From Flavobacterium hibisci (GTDB lineage: Bacteria; Bacteroidota; Bacteroidia; Flavobacteriales; Flavobacteriaceae): DNA of 64,000 nt. Positions 8,701 to 16,905 of this stretch are shown piece after piece; position 1 is the stretch's first letter; each line of letters opens with the position of its first letter. The stretch is from positions 1 through 64,000 of the forward strand of contig NZ_JAIQDW010000014.1 in assembly GCF_020026925.1 (NCBI RefSeq), read 5' to 3'. Both the position numbers and the translations under genes were made by a program. The notes below the pieces were generated by a model, which made no database searches, was not told the DNA's origin, and saw only the letters and a program-made list of their open reading frames with translations.

Positions 8701-9210
8701 ATGAATCCAAAACACCCTTCAGAATCTCTGACTATATTAACTGATTTAGTTTTACCAAGCGAAACGAATCCTCTGAATAATCTTTTTGGAGGTGAATTAC
8801 TGGCGCGTATGGATCGTGCTGCCAGTATTGCTGCACGAAGGCATTCACGCCGGATTGTGGTTACCGCCTCTGTAAATCATGTTGCTTTTAACAGGGCAAT
8901 TCCACTTGGAGCTGTAGTCACAATAGAAGCAAAAGTTTCCAGATCTTTTAAAAGTTCTATGGAAGTTTTTATTGATGTGTGGGTAGAAGACCGTGAATCC
9001 GGAAGCAAAACCAAGGCCAACGAAGCCATCTATACTTTTGTAGCAGTGGATGATAGCGGAAGACCTGTTGAAGTACCGCCCATTGTACCCGAAACCGAAC
9101 TCGAAATTCAACGTTTTGATGCTGCCTTACGCCGTAAACAATTGAGTTTACTGCTTGCCGGCAAAATAAAACCATCTGAAGCTACAGAATTAAAGGCTTT
9201 ATTTTTATAG
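8701..9210 (+). CDS. Acyl-CoA thioesterase, hotdog fold (YciA-like)
   Basis: 169 residues, the usual length for a YciA/BACH-type thioesterase. The conserved block LVLPSETNPLNNLFGGELLARMDRAASIAARRHSRRIVVTASVNHVAF contains the Asn/Asp region and central helix of the hotdog fold; the second strand pair runs through TIEAKVSRSFKSSMEVFIDVW and TKANEAIYTFVAVD. It should hydrolyse acyl-CoA in the cytosol; the substrate length cannot be read. Same strand and close to holB and the DoxX-like gene. Confidence 0.87.
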   Translation: MNPKHPSESLTILTDLVLPSETNPLNNLFGGELLARMDRAASIAARRHSRRIVVTASVNHVAFNRAIPLGAVVTIEAKVSRSFKSSMEVFIDVWVEDRESGSKTKANEAIYTFVAVDDSGRPVEVPPIVPETELEIQRFDAALRRKQLSLLLAGKIKPSEATELKALFL

Positions 9211-9378
9211 CATAAATTGTCTCAATTTGTAACAATTTGAGGCAATGAACTTCCAAAAAAAAGAAGTATTTTTACAAAATTACATGCCCACATAAATCTA
9301 AATCAGGAAGTTATTAATTCTGATTTATTTTGAAAAAGAATTTATAAAATTTAGATGAAAGAAAAAGAAAAAGAAAAG

Positions 9379-10386
9379 ATGAGTTCAGAGAAAGATGCCA
9401 AATTAAAAGCGCTACAACTTACGCTTGACAAATTAGATAAAACTTACGGAAAAGGAACCGTAATGAAAATGGGCGACAAAGCCATTGTAGAAGTTGAAAC
9501 AATTTCTTCTGGTTCCCTTGGTGTTGATTTAGCACTTGGAGTAAACGGATACCCAAAAGGGAGAATTATCGAAATATATGGTCCCGAATCATCTGGTAAA
9601 ACAACTTTAACATTGCACGCTATTGCTGAGGCTCAAAAAGCAGGTGGAATTGCTGCTTTTATTGATGCTGAACATGCATTCGACAGAAATTATGCTGAAA
9701 AATTAGGCGTAGATATCGAAAACCTGATTATCTCTCAGCCGGACAACGGGGAGCAGGCTTTAGAAATTGCCGAAAATCTTATTCGTTCAGGCGCAATTGA
9801 TATTGTGGTTATTGACTCTGTTGCGGCATTGACACCAAAAAGCGAAATTGAAGGTGAAATGGGAGATTCTAAAATGGGTCTCCATGCTCGTTTAATGTCT
9901 CAGGCCTTAAGAAAACTTACCGGGACTATCAGTAAGACAAATTGTACTGTTTTCTTTATCAACCAGTTGAGGGAAAAAATAGGTGTAATGTTTGGTAACC
10001 CTGAAACTACTACCGGTGGTAACGCTTTGAAATTTTATGCTTCTGTACGTTTAGATATTCGTCGTTCAGCACAAATTAAAGATGGTGAAAACGTGATCGG
10101 AAACAGAACTAAAGTAAAAATTGTAAAAAACAAGGTTGCTCCGCCATTTAAAACTGCTGAATTTGATATTATGTACGGAGAAGGTGTTTCTAAAACCGGA
10201 GAAATACTAGATTTAGCTGTTGAATTTGATATTATTAAAAAAGCAGGTTCATGGTTTAGCTACGGTGATACTAAATTAGGACAAGGGCGTGATGCAGTTA
10301 AGACTTTAATTAAGGATAATCCTGAATTAGCCGATGAATTAGAAATAAAAATTAAAGAACACATCAAAGAATTGGCTAACGCTTAA
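9379..10386 (+). CDS. recA: Recombinase RecA
   Basis: 335 residues from the ATG at 9379 ([19 protein letters not shown]); an in-frame ATG at 9355 would add a Lys/Glu-rich MKEKEKEK, and the shorter start fits related proteins better. Family hallmarks are all present: Walker A GPESSGKT, the segment [14 protein letters not shown], Walker [13 protein letters not shown], loop 2 region [29 protein letters not shown], and the C-terminal domain. It forms the DNA strand-exchange filament for repair. It ends at a strong terminator (10418-10447). I see no LexA-type operator upstream that I can support. Confidence 0.97.
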   Translation: MSSEKDAKLKALQLTLDKLDKTYGKGTVMKMGDKAIVEVETISSGSLGVDLALGVNGYPKGRIIEIYGPESSGKTTLTLHAIAEAQKAGGIAAFIDAEHAFDRNYAEKLGVDIENLIISQPDNGEQALEIAENLIRSGAIDIVVIDSVAALTPKSEIEGEMGDSKMGLHARLMSQALRKLTGTISKTNCTVFFINQLREKIGVMFGNPETTTGGNALKFYASVRLDIRRSAQIKDGENVIGNRTKVKIVKNKVAPPFKTAEFDIMYGEGVSKTGEILDLAVEFDIIKKAGSWFSYGDTKLGQGRDAVKTLIKDNPELADELEIKIKEHIKELANA

Positions 10387-10417
10387 ACCTTATAATCTGT
10401 AAGTTACAGAATCTGTT

Positions 10418-10447
10418 AAACCCGACATTTAAATTTGTCGGGTTTTT
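10418..10447 (+). terminator. recA terminator
   Basis: AAACCCGACA, a seven-base loop, TTGTCGGGTTTTTT. A 9-10 bp stem followed by a T run. The trpS terminator uses the same stem. Confidence 0.9.
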
Positions 10448-10610
10448 TATTTAAAAAACTACGCAACCTTTTATAAAATATATCATCTTATAAGCGACGT
10501 AAAACTTTGAAAGTTTGTCATACTACTTTCAAATACTTTTTAGGATAAGTTTGGTTGGTTATTTTTAATAAAAATCCGTTAGTTTTTTGTTTTGGTTACT
10601 AGCGGGTTTT
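10448..10610 (+). ncRNA. Candidate small RNA or leader module after recA
   Basis: After the recA terminator this stretch has no start codon or usable frame but does have structure: a 9-bp hairpin (TTTGAAAGT 10506-10514 with ACTTTCAAA 10525-10533) and a terminator-like hairpin at 10576-10605 (CCGTTAGT with ACTAGCGG, then GTTTTTATT). The 13-mer TACGCAACCTTTT at 10460 recurs at 10636. A short terminated transcript is possible, but no promoter is clear. Confidence 0.3.
10576..10610 (+). terminator. Hairpin with T run downstream of recA
   Basis: CCGTTAGT (10576-10583) pairs with ACTAGCGG (10598-10605) with one G-T pair, followed by GTTTTTATT. It is separate from the recA terminator and so implies a second transcript end. 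Confidence 0.5.
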
Positions 10611-10723
10611 TATTATTTAAGATTTTCTCCTTTCTTACGCAACCTTTTTGATTATCAGTCATCTATTTTAATAAATTAATTGAGTTTGATGAACTTTTTT
10701 ATCAACGCTAATATTTTCAAATC

Positions 10724-10828
10724 ATGAAAGAAAAAAAAGAAGTTCAGTTGAATAAAAAAGGTAAAAAAAAGAAGTCAAGAATTAAAAAAATATTACGGTT
10801 CATCTCAGATAAAATAATTCACAGATAA
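10724..10828 (+). CDS. Possible 34-residue very basic peptide
   Basis: The frame from ATG 10724 reads MKEKKEVQLNKKGKKKKS and ends IKKILRFISDKIIHR before TAA: 34 residues, 14 of them Lys or Arg. A strong terminator (10865-10896) follows 36 bases later, and the copy of TACGCAACCTTTT at 10636 lies about 90 bases upstream. An AT-rich region can produce Lys codons by chance, so this is weak. No function is proposed. Confidence 0.3.
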   Translation: MKEKKEVQLNKKGKKKKSRIKKILRFISDKIIHR

Positions 10829-10864
10829 AATTTTGAATATAAAAGGGGTTTTAATTCAAAATTA

Positions 10865-10896
10865 AAGCCCGGCGAACTTTTTAGCTTGCCGGGCTT
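10865..10896. terminator. Bidirectional terminator between the recA region and plsC
   Basis: AAGCCCGGC and GCCGGGCTT form a 9-bp GC-rich stem, with partial pairing inside the loop. It sits just after the plsC stop (minus strand) and after the small frame on the plus strand. Confidence 0.8.
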
Positions 10897-10901
10897 AATT
10901 C

Positions 10902-11660
10902 TTATAAACTGTTTAATTTTTTCTTTTTAAATTCAAGTAATCCTTTGTAAATCAATTGTCTTGTTTCATCACGAAGGTCTTTTCTGTTTTCTCCTGTTAA
11001 TCCTTTTGTTTCAATAAAAGGGAAAATTTTTGCCCTCATTTTACCCGGGCTACCGCTTAAAAATGTATAAGAAAAACGTTTTTTATTATCAGCAAAAACG
11101 ATTGGAACAATTGGAATTTGATGGTCTATAGCTAACCTGAATGCACCATCTTTAAATTCATCCAATAAAATAGATTCATCATCAGGAACACCTCCTTCAG
11201 GAAAAATGCAAATACTAAGCCCCTGATTTAGCCTGTCCTGAGCTCTTTTAAAAACTTCATTTTTGCTCTTCGAAGAATTTCTATCCACTAAAATACAGGT
11301 TCTTTTATAGAAAAATCCAAATAATGGAATTTTCACCAATTCTTTCTTTCCAACAAAAACAAAAGGATTTCTTATAATTGCCAGCATCAGCATGATATCC
11401 GTCATTGAAGTATGGTTGGCCACAATCATATAACTTTTGCCTTTTTCCAGTTTTTGCAGTCGCTCGATTTTATAATAAAAACCCATTCCGAAAAGGATGA
11501 ATTTTGCCCAAATCCGGGCCATTTTAAAAAAATAGGGATATCCGCTTTCCGTTATAATTGAAGCCACTAAAAATGGCAGCATAATCAATATTGGAATGGC
11601 CATTAGAATGTAGAACCAAATGCGCCAAAAAATCCAAAAAATAATTTTAATTCCTTTCAT
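10902..11660 (-). CDS. plsC: 1-acyl-sn-glycerol-3-phosphate acyltransferase
   Basis: 252 residues. The N-terminus has membrane segments (IIFWIFWRIWFYILMAIPILIMLPFLVA). The acyltransferase motif HX4D is H83-TSMT-D88 (ANHTSMTDIM). Motif III is FPEGGVPDD at 153-161, and the later IPIVPIVF is typical. The enzyme makes phosphatidic acid at the inner membrane. The gene ends at the shared terminator 10865-10896. About 185 bases separate its start from the divergent trpS gene. Confidence 0.9.
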   Translation of the reverse strand: MKGIKIIFWIFWRIWFYILMAIPILIMLPFLVASIITESGYPYFFKMARIWAKFILFGMGFYYKIERLQKLEKGKSYMIVANHTSMTDIMLMLAIIRNPFVFVGKKELVKIPLFGFFYKRTCILVDRNSSKSKNEVFKRAQDRLNQGLSICIFPEGGVPDDESILLDEFKDGAFRLAIDHQIPIVPIVFADNKKRFSYTFLSGSPGKMRAKIFPFIETKGLTGENRKDLRDETRQLIYKGLLEFKKKKLNSL

Positions 11661-11739
11661 AACTTCAAATGTAAGAAAACAGATGTGAATTTAGATTTTC
11701 GATGGACAGATTTTTGCCATTTTAAAAACAAAACCTGAA

Positions 11740-11832
11740 AACACGAAGAACATTGCAAAAAACTTTGCGAACTTTGCAATAAAGAAAATAACTTTTCGGA
11801 TATTGTAAAAACTTTGCAATATTTGCGTTTAA
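11740..11832 (+). repeat. Short degenerate repeats of AACTTTGC
   Basis: AACTTTGC occurs at 11761, 11770 and 11810, with related ATTTGCG at 11821, just upstream of trpS. The last copies contain near matches to TAnnTTTG (AATATTTG at 11818-11825), so they may include the trpS promoter. Otherwise this is a degenerate simple repeat. Confidence 0.4.
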
Positions 11833-11845
11833 GAAAAAAATTAGA

Positions 11846-12820
11846 ATGGCAAAAATACTAACCGGAGTTCAGAGTACCGGAACACCACACTTAGGCAATT
11901 TATTAGGGGCAATTATTCCTGCAATCGAATTATCAAATAATCCTGAAAACGAATCGTATTTGTTTATAGCTGATTTGCATTCGATTACGCAAATAAAAGA
12001 CGGAAAAAAATTAAGAGAAAATACGTATAGTACTGCTGCTGCATGGCTCGCATGTGGCTTAAACCCAGATAAAGTTACATTTTACCGACAATCTGATGTA
12101 ACACAGACAGCTGAACTGACCTGGTATTTGAGCTGTTTTTTTCCCTATCAGCGTCTTACTTTAGCACACTCTTTCAAAGATAAATCGGATCGTTTAGATG
12201 ATGTTAATGCAGGACTTTTTACTTATCCGATGCTAATGGCAGCTGATATTTTATTGTACGATGCCGAATTTGTTCCGGTGGGAAAAGACCAATTACAGCA
12301 TCTTGAAATTACGCGTGATGTAGCTTCTCGTTTCAATCACCAAATGGGTGAAACCTTTGTGCTTCCGGAAGCCAAAATTCAGGAAAATATCATGCTGATT
12401 CCGGGAACAAACGGAGGAAAAATGAGTAAATCAGCCAACAACATTATCAATATTTTCCTGGATGATAAAGCGTTACGCAAACAAGTAATGAGTATTGAAA
12501 CTGACAGTACTCCACTGGAAGATCCTAAAAATCCGGATACCTGCAATGCTTTTGCTATTTATTCTCTTTTAGCAGATGAAGCTCAGATTGCTCAAATGAG
12601 AGCCAATTACTTAGGAGGAAATTATGGTTACGGTCATGCTAAACAAGCCTTATTTGAATTGATTACGGAAAAATTCAAAACAGAAAGAGAAAAATACAAT
12701 TACTACATAAACAACCTTGAAGAAGTAAATACACTTTTGAAAAAAGGTGCCGCAAAAGCATCGATTATTGCTGATGGTGTACTAGCAAGAGTTCGGGAAG
12801 TTCTTGGATTTGGAAAGTAA
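11846..12820 (+). CDS. trpS: Tryptophan--tRNA ligase
   Basis: 324 residues, the normal length for bacterial TrpRS. The class I signatures are visible: TGTPHLGNLLGAI (HIGH region, residues 11-23) and GGKMSKSANN (KMSKS, about 190-199). The Trp-binding region ADILLYDAEFVPVGKDQLQHLEITRDVASRFN is also typical. It charges tRNA-Trp in the cytosol. The start follows from the conserved MAKILTGVQSTGTPH. It ends at a terminator (12827-12859) whose stem is the same as that of recA. Confidence 0.96.
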   Translation: MAKILTGVQSTGTPHLGNLLGAIIPAIELSNNPENESYLFIADLHSITQIKDGKKLRENTYSTAAAWLACGLNPDKVTFYRQSDVTQTAELTWYLSCFFPYQRLTLAHSFKDKSDRLDDVNAGLFTYPMLMAADILLYDAEFVPVGKDQLQHLEITRDVASRFNHQMGETFVLPEAKIQENIMLIPGTNGGKMSKSANNIINIFLDDKALRKQVMSIETDSTPLEDPKNPDTCNAFAIYSLLADEAQIAQMRANYLGGNYGYGHAKQALFELITEKFKTEREKYNYYINNLEEVNTLLKKGAAKASIIADGVLARVREVLGFGK

Positions 12821-12826
12821 ATAATT

Positions 12827-12859
12827 AAACCCGACATCTTAAAAATCTGTCGGGTTTTC
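12827..12859 (+). terminator. trpS terminator
   Basis: AAACCCGACA and TGTCGGGTTTT, a 10-bp stem with a short T run. Confidence 0.88.
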
Positions 12860-12908
12860 TATTTAAAATTATAAAATCAACTGAATCGATTTAAAAAAAT
12901 TAAACCAA

Positions 12909-13286
12909 ATGTTAAGAAAAATATTTACAAAATATTTGGTATTTCTCTTAATATCACTTTTTGGATTAGGCTTTATTCTGGCTTATTTGTTTGGAGATGA
13001 GCAGTTATATAGTGTAAACAAAACAGTTGGATGGGCTTATGACATTTCACATCAGGTCATTTTTACTGTATTCATTTTTGCTTTTTCTCAAATACTTTTT
13101 ATTATGGGATATTTGATAATTTTTCTACTTCAGCGAAAGACGAGCTATTATCTTTCTGTTGCACATTTTGAAATCATTATAGTCAATCTCGCATTAATGC
13201 ATTACGAAAATTTTATGCTTAATATGTTTTTTTGTGGGTTGTCCATAATCTTGTTTTTCATAAATGTTTTCAAGTCTCATAAATAA
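12909..13286 (+). CDS. Small integral membrane protein of unknown function
   Basis: 125 residues with four hydrophobic segments: about 9-28 (YLVFLLISLFGLGFILAYLF), 47-70 (HQVIFTVFIFAFSQILFIMGYLIIFLL), 80-95 and 101-120. The charged ends (MLRKIFTKY, FKSHK) support an inner-membrane protein. I do not recognise the family. It faces dprA tail to tail, with 15 bases between the stops. Confidence 0.6.
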   Translation: MLRKIFTKYLVFLLISLFGLGFILAYLFGDEQLYSVNKTVGWAYDISHQVIFTVFIFAFSQILFIMGYLIIFLLQRKTSYYLSVAHFEIIIVNLALMHYENFMLNMFFCGLSIILFFINVFKSHK

Positions 13287-13301
13287 ATCAGCTTATTAAA
13301 A

Positions 13302-14402
13302 TCAAATAGCCTCAAACAACTTCCCAGGCAATGGTCTGATTACACCTTTTAATTCCATATTTAAGAGAATTCCTGATATTTTATAAATAGGAAATTCACA
13401 TTGTAGTGCAATTATATCAAGCAATTCTTTTCCATTTTTAATCAGGAAATCGTAGATTTTTTGTTCTTCAGATTCCAGTTCAACAAACAATTGTTTCTGA
13501 ACAGGTTTGATATCGCTTTTGATGTCCCAGTTGAGCATATAAACCAAATCAGCAGCACAAGTTAATACATTGGCTTTTTGAGTTTTAATCAGCTGATTGC
13601 ATCCCTGACTATATTTATCAGTTACGCGGCCGGGAACGGCAAAAACATCACGATTATAATCGTTCGCAATATTGGCCGTAATGAGCGAACCTCCCCTATC
13701 AGCAGATTCTATTACGATTGTAGCTTCGGTCATGCCGGCAACTATCCGGTTTCGTCTAACGAAGTTCTCTTTGTCGGGATTTGTTGAGCTCCAGAATTCG
13801 GTTATAAAGCCCCCATTCTCCTCCATTTTTGGCATGTATTTTTTATGTGCTTTAGGATAAATTTGGTTTAATCCATGAGCTAAAACACCAATAGTCTGCA
13901 GTTTATTTTCTATTGCCAGCTGATGCGCCACTATATCAACTCCATATGCAAAACCACTAACGATTATGGGATCTAAAGGAGCTAGATCTTCAATCAACGT
14001 TCTGCAAAATTCAATTCCGTATGAAGTAATTTGCCTTGTGCCTACTATACTGATTATTCTCTTATTTTTTAAATTAATATTTCCGGCAGAAAAAATTAAA
14101 ACCGGGCAATCAATACAATGTTTTAGACGATCAGGATAATTTTCATCTTTAAAAAAAGAGACTTGAATATTGTTTTTAGTGATGAAATCTAGTTCCTTAT
14201 TTGACTTTTCGAAAACAGTTTTGTCTTTTAGATTTTTTAGTAATACTGAACCAACTCCATCTATAGCAGCAATTTGATTCGTTTTTGCCTTGAAAATCTC
14301 TTCGGCACTTCCAAAATTTGCTAATAATTTTTTAGCCATAATATCTCCAACGCCTTCTACCCTAAGTAAGGCTAATACATAAAATAAATCTTGTTCTGAC
14401 AT
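13302..14402 (-). CDS. dprA: DNA-processing protein DprA
   Basis: 366 residues. The order is an N-terminal helix-hairpin-helix-like region (LLRVEGVGDIMAKKLLANFG and IDGVGSVLLKNLK), the extended Rossmann core (RIISIVGTRQITSYG, IVSGFAYGVDIVAHQLAIEN, TIGVLAHGLNQIYPKAHKKYMPKM, NFVRRNRIVAGM, PGRVTDKYSQGCNQLI), and a C-terminal winged-helix domain (EEQKIYDFLIKNGKELLDIIA). DprA loads RecA on incoming single-stranded DNA during transformation. A promoter TTTG-21-TATATTTG lies upstream (14458-14490). Confidence 0.93.
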   Translation of the reverse strand: MSEQDLFYVLALLRVEGVGDIMAKKLLANFGSAEEIFKAKTNQIAAIDGVGSVLLKNLKDKTVFEKSNKELDFITKNNIQVSFFKDENYPDRLKHCIDCPVLIFSAGNINLKNKRIISIVGTRQITSYGIEFCRTLIEDLAPLDPIIVSGFAYGVDIVAHQLAIENKLQTIGVLAHGLNQIYPKAHKKYMPKMEENGGFITEFWSSTNPDKENFVRRNRIVAGMTEATIVIESADRGGSLITANIANDYNRDVFAVPGRVTDKYSQGCNQLIKTQKANVLTCAADLVYMLNWDIKSDIKPVQKQLFVELESEEQKIYDFLIKNGKELLDIIALQCEFPIYKISGILLNMELKGVIRPLPGKLFEAI

Positions 14403-14457
14403 GGCTTGTATAATTTTTTAAAGGAATTTTTAAAAACAAGATTTGTTTTCGTTTTGG

Positions 14458-14490
14458 CAAATATAATAAATAGAAGTAAATTCTTTCAAA
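14458..14490 (-). promoter_or_regulatory. dprA promoter
   Basis: On the minus strand TTTG (14490-14487), 21 bases, then TATATTTG (14465-14458). The dprA ATG at 14402 gives a leader of about 50 bases. Confidence 0.65.
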
Positions 14491-14606
14491 AAATAAACTT
14501 TTGAAAGTCAAAAATAATTAATCACAAAATGAAAAATAATGTAACCGGCTAAAAAATAAATACATATCAAAACATGCAGATTGTTAATAAAAATTGTGAA
14601 TAAATT

Positions 14607-14636
14607 TTTGATAACTATATTGGATGCATAACTTTG
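14607..14636 (+). promoter_or_regulatory. Promoter of the HU-SPOR gene, TTTG-18-TAACTTTG
   Basis: TTTG at 14607-14610 and TAACTTTG at 14629-14636. It shows that the upstream ATG at 14624 cannot be the start. It also places the ATG at 14642 only five bases after the -7 box, so the message should be leaderless or nearly so. Confidence 0.7.
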
Positions 14637-14641
14637 TTACT

Positions 14642-15595
14642 ATGAAAATCGAAACTTACATCTCGCAGTTATTATATCGTTATCAATGCGTAACGGTTCC
14701 AGGATTTGGTGCATTCTTAACAGAAATGCAGCCCGCACAGCTCAATGAAAGCACAAATTCGTTTTTTCCACCTAAGAAAATGGTCTCTTTCAACAGTCAA
14801 ATTAAAAACAATGACGGCTTGTTGGCAAATCATATAGCTAATGCAGAAAAAACATCGTATGGTTTTGCTGTTAGTGCGATTGCTTTTGAAATTTTAAATT
14901 GGAAAAAGGCTTTAGAAGAAGATGGAATTTTATATTTAAAAAATATTGGTGAAATTCGTTTAAACAGTGATAACAATTTAGTTTTCAGTCCAAACCAACA
15001 AAACAATTATTTAACAACTTCATTTGGATTAAGTCCTTTTGTTTCGCCTTTGGTAAAAAGAGAAAATTTCGAAAAAGAAATTCAAAGAATTGAGGAGAAA
15101 GAACCTGCATATGACGAAGAAAGAAAATCTTCAAATTCGTATTTAAAATATGCTGCAATATTTGTTTTAGGTCTTGGAATCACAGGAAGCATTGGATATC
15201 CACTCTATCAGCAAGAAATTGCAACACAAACGCTTGTTGTTGAAAGTACTGTACAAAAAAAGGTACAGAACAAAATTCAGGAAGCTACCTTCATGATTCA
15301 GAATCCTTTACCGGCAGTAACGCTGTCTGTAGATACTTCAAAAACAGAAACTGTTGAAAAGACAATGCCATATCATATTATTGCGGGTGCTTTTAGAAGT
15401 GAACAAAATGCTAAAAAAGCATATAATCAACTAATAAAAAATGGCTATGATGCCAGAATGCTTGGTGAAAACAAACACGGATTATTTCCTGTTTTGTATG
15501 GAAGTTACGCGACTATGGCTGAAGCTGAAAAAGCACAAAAAGAAATACAAAAGGCTGAAAATCCGGATGCCTGGATTTTAATCGAAAATTTATAA
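14642..15595 (+). CDS. HU/CCDC81-like DNA-binding and SPOR-domain membrane protein
   Basis: 317 residues from ATG 14642. The first 125 residues (KIETYISQLLYRYQCVTVPGFGAFL, then FNSQIKNNDGLLANHIANAE and LEEDGILYLKNIGEIRL) match the two divergent HU-like modules known as HU-CCDC81 of Bacteroidota. A membrane segment follows (YLKYAAIFVLGLGITGSIGYPLY), then a linker, and a C-terminal SPOR domain (PYHIIAGAFRSEQNAKKAYNQLIKNGYDARML, ending AWILIENL). SPOR domains bind septal peptidoglycan and HU modules bind DNA. The layout therefore suggests a link between nucleoid and septum; that role is inference. A secreted coiled-coil gene follows about 50 bases later. Confidence 0.82.
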   Translation: MKIETYISQLLYRYQCVTVPGFGAFLTEMQPAQLNESTNSFFPPKKMVSFNSQIKNNDGLLANHIANAEKTSYGFAVSAIAFEILNWKKALEEDGILYLKNIGEIRLNSDNNLVFSPNQQNNYLTTSFGLSPFVSPLVKRENFEKEIQRIEEKEPAYDEERKSSNSYLKYAAIFVLGLGITGSIGYPLYQQEIATQTLVVESTVQKKVQNKIQEATFMIQNPLPAVTLSVDTSKTETVEKTMPYHIIAGAFRSEQNAKKAYNQLIKNGYDARMLGENKHGLFPVLYGSYATMAEAEKAQKEIQKAENPDAWILIENL

Positions 15596-15648
15596 AGCCA
15601 GACATAAAAGTACATTTTTTTGTTATTTACTTTAGAAATAAAAAGATT

Positions 15649-16050
15649 ATGAAATTTACCATTCAAGTATTTTTAATTGTATGCCTTTTTTTAACCTCAC
15701 AAGGCTTTTATGCACAGCAAACACCTGTTCAATCAGAAAAAGCGATTCAGGAGGCTAAAAAAACTAAAGAATATCAAAATAAAGTAGATAAAGAGCAGAA
15801 AAAAATTGACAAGCATCAGCGGGAGGTTAAAAGCGCAGAAAAATCTATTAAGAAAACACAAAAGAAAATAGAAAAACAAAAAACTGCGAATCAAAAAACG
15901 GAAAGTCAAATTGAATCCAGCAAAAATTCTGAAGAAGAAATTCAGAAACTAAAAATAAAATCAACCAAACAAAAGCTTGAAATAGATAAACTGGAGCTCA
16001 AATTATTACAACAGAAAAAAGAATTAGACCAAATTAGATCGTCTTTTTAA
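15649..16050 (+). CDS. Secreted coiled-coil protein of unknown function
   Basis: 133 residues. A signal peptide (MKFTIQVFLIVCLFLTSQGFYAQ) is followed by one long Lys/Glu/Gln-rich coiled coil to the C-terminus (KVDKEQKKIDKHQREVKSAEKSIKKTQKKI, later KLEIDKLELKLLQQKKELDQI). No other domain is visible. It lies just downstream of the HU-SPOR gene on the same strand and ends at a terminator at 16059-16088. A periplasmic role near the SPOR protein is possible but unproven. Confidence 0.65.
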   Translation: MKFTIQVFLIVCLFLTSQGFYAQQTPVQSEKAIQEAKKTKEYQNKVDKEQKKIDKHQREVKSAEKSIKKTQKKIEKQKTANQKTESQIESSKNSEEEIQKLKIKSTKQKLEIDKLELKLLQQKKELDQIRSSF

Positions 16051-16058
16051 TACAAAAA

Positions 16059-16088
16059 AATCCTATTCTGAGCGAATAGGATTTTTTG
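16059..16088. terminator. Bidirectional terminator
   Basis: AATCCTATTC, five-base loop, GAATAGGATTTTTTG. A 10-bp stem between the convergent genes 15649-16050 and 16090-16851. Confidence 0.88.
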
Positions 16089-16089
16089 T

Positions 16090-16851
16090 TTAACGTGGAA
16101 CAATTTCTGCATCCTGAGAAAGAATTACTTTTTTATTCTGATAAATGGTTAAGCTTGCCGGTGATACTTCTTTTTCCCTTAAAGGAGTTATAGAACATTC
16201 GTATGTATATTGTCCTTTTTTAAATTCGAATCGATGGTTTCCTCCATTTCCGTCTAAAATCAACTTTCCTTTTGTAATTACCAGATCGGGTACTTCATTC
16301 ATTCCCTTTTTTATCGACCAGGATGCATAACGGTAATTGTTATTTCCTAAATCATCTATTCTAATCCGGAATTTGCTGGTTTCTAATACACATTCAGGTG
16401 CTTTAAACTTTGCTATTGAAGAATGTAATTTTGTTTTCTCTTTAGCAATTATTTTGCTTTTCAAATCCTTTTCGAATTTTGACTGGTAATTTATCGAAAT
16501 GAGGCGCCCGTCTGTATCAAACCATACTGTGCCCTGATTGAGCATAATACCTCTCCAGCCCATTTCTGACCAGTCTTTCGCAGGATTGGATTTTATGATT
16601 TCATTCTTCAGGACATCATCAAAAATCTCATCGTATCGCTTTATGAATTCAGTTTTGTTTTTGATTGGTAGTATTGGATATTCCCTTTTGAAAGGATACG
16701 GAATTATATCAGCGACGGCCACTTTTTTATCATTTTTTACATTGTTGATGAACGTAATTATGAACTTCTGATATTCAGGTTTTAACTCCTGGCCTAAAGC
16801 TAAATTTGAGAATACGCCAAGGAAAAATAGAATTATGATTTTAAATTTCAT
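16090..16851 (-). CDS. Secreted protein of unknown function
   Basis: 253 residues with a signal peptide (MKFKIIILFFLGVFSNLALGQ). The first half resembles a helical/cone-shaped fold with YQKFIITFINNVKNDKKVAVADIIPYPFKREYP and WSEMGWRGIMLNQGTVWFDTDGRLISINY, the second half a beta-rich domain (FRIRIDDLGNNNYRYASWS, HRFEFKKGQYTYECSI). No catalytic motif is evident and I cannot name a family. Its last codons (VPR, stop) fall in a degenerate parS-like sequence at 16087-16102. Confidence 0.6.
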   Translation of the reverse strand: MKFKIIILFFLGVFSNLALGQELKPEYQKFIITFINNVKNDKKVAVADIIPYPFKREYPILPIKNKTEFIKRYDEIFDDVLKNEIIKSNPAKDWSEMGWRGIMLNQGTVWFDTDGRLISINYQSKFEKDLKSKIIAKEKTKLHSSIAKFKAPECVLETSKFRIRIDDLGNNNYRYASWSIKKGMNEVPDLVITKGKLILDGNGGNHRFEFKKGQYTYECSITPLREKEVSPASLTIYQNKKVILSQDAEIVPR

Positions 16852-16905
16852 TTTTTATAAATTAATTAATCTGTGTTTTACGTGAAACATTGAACTTAAA
16901 GATAC

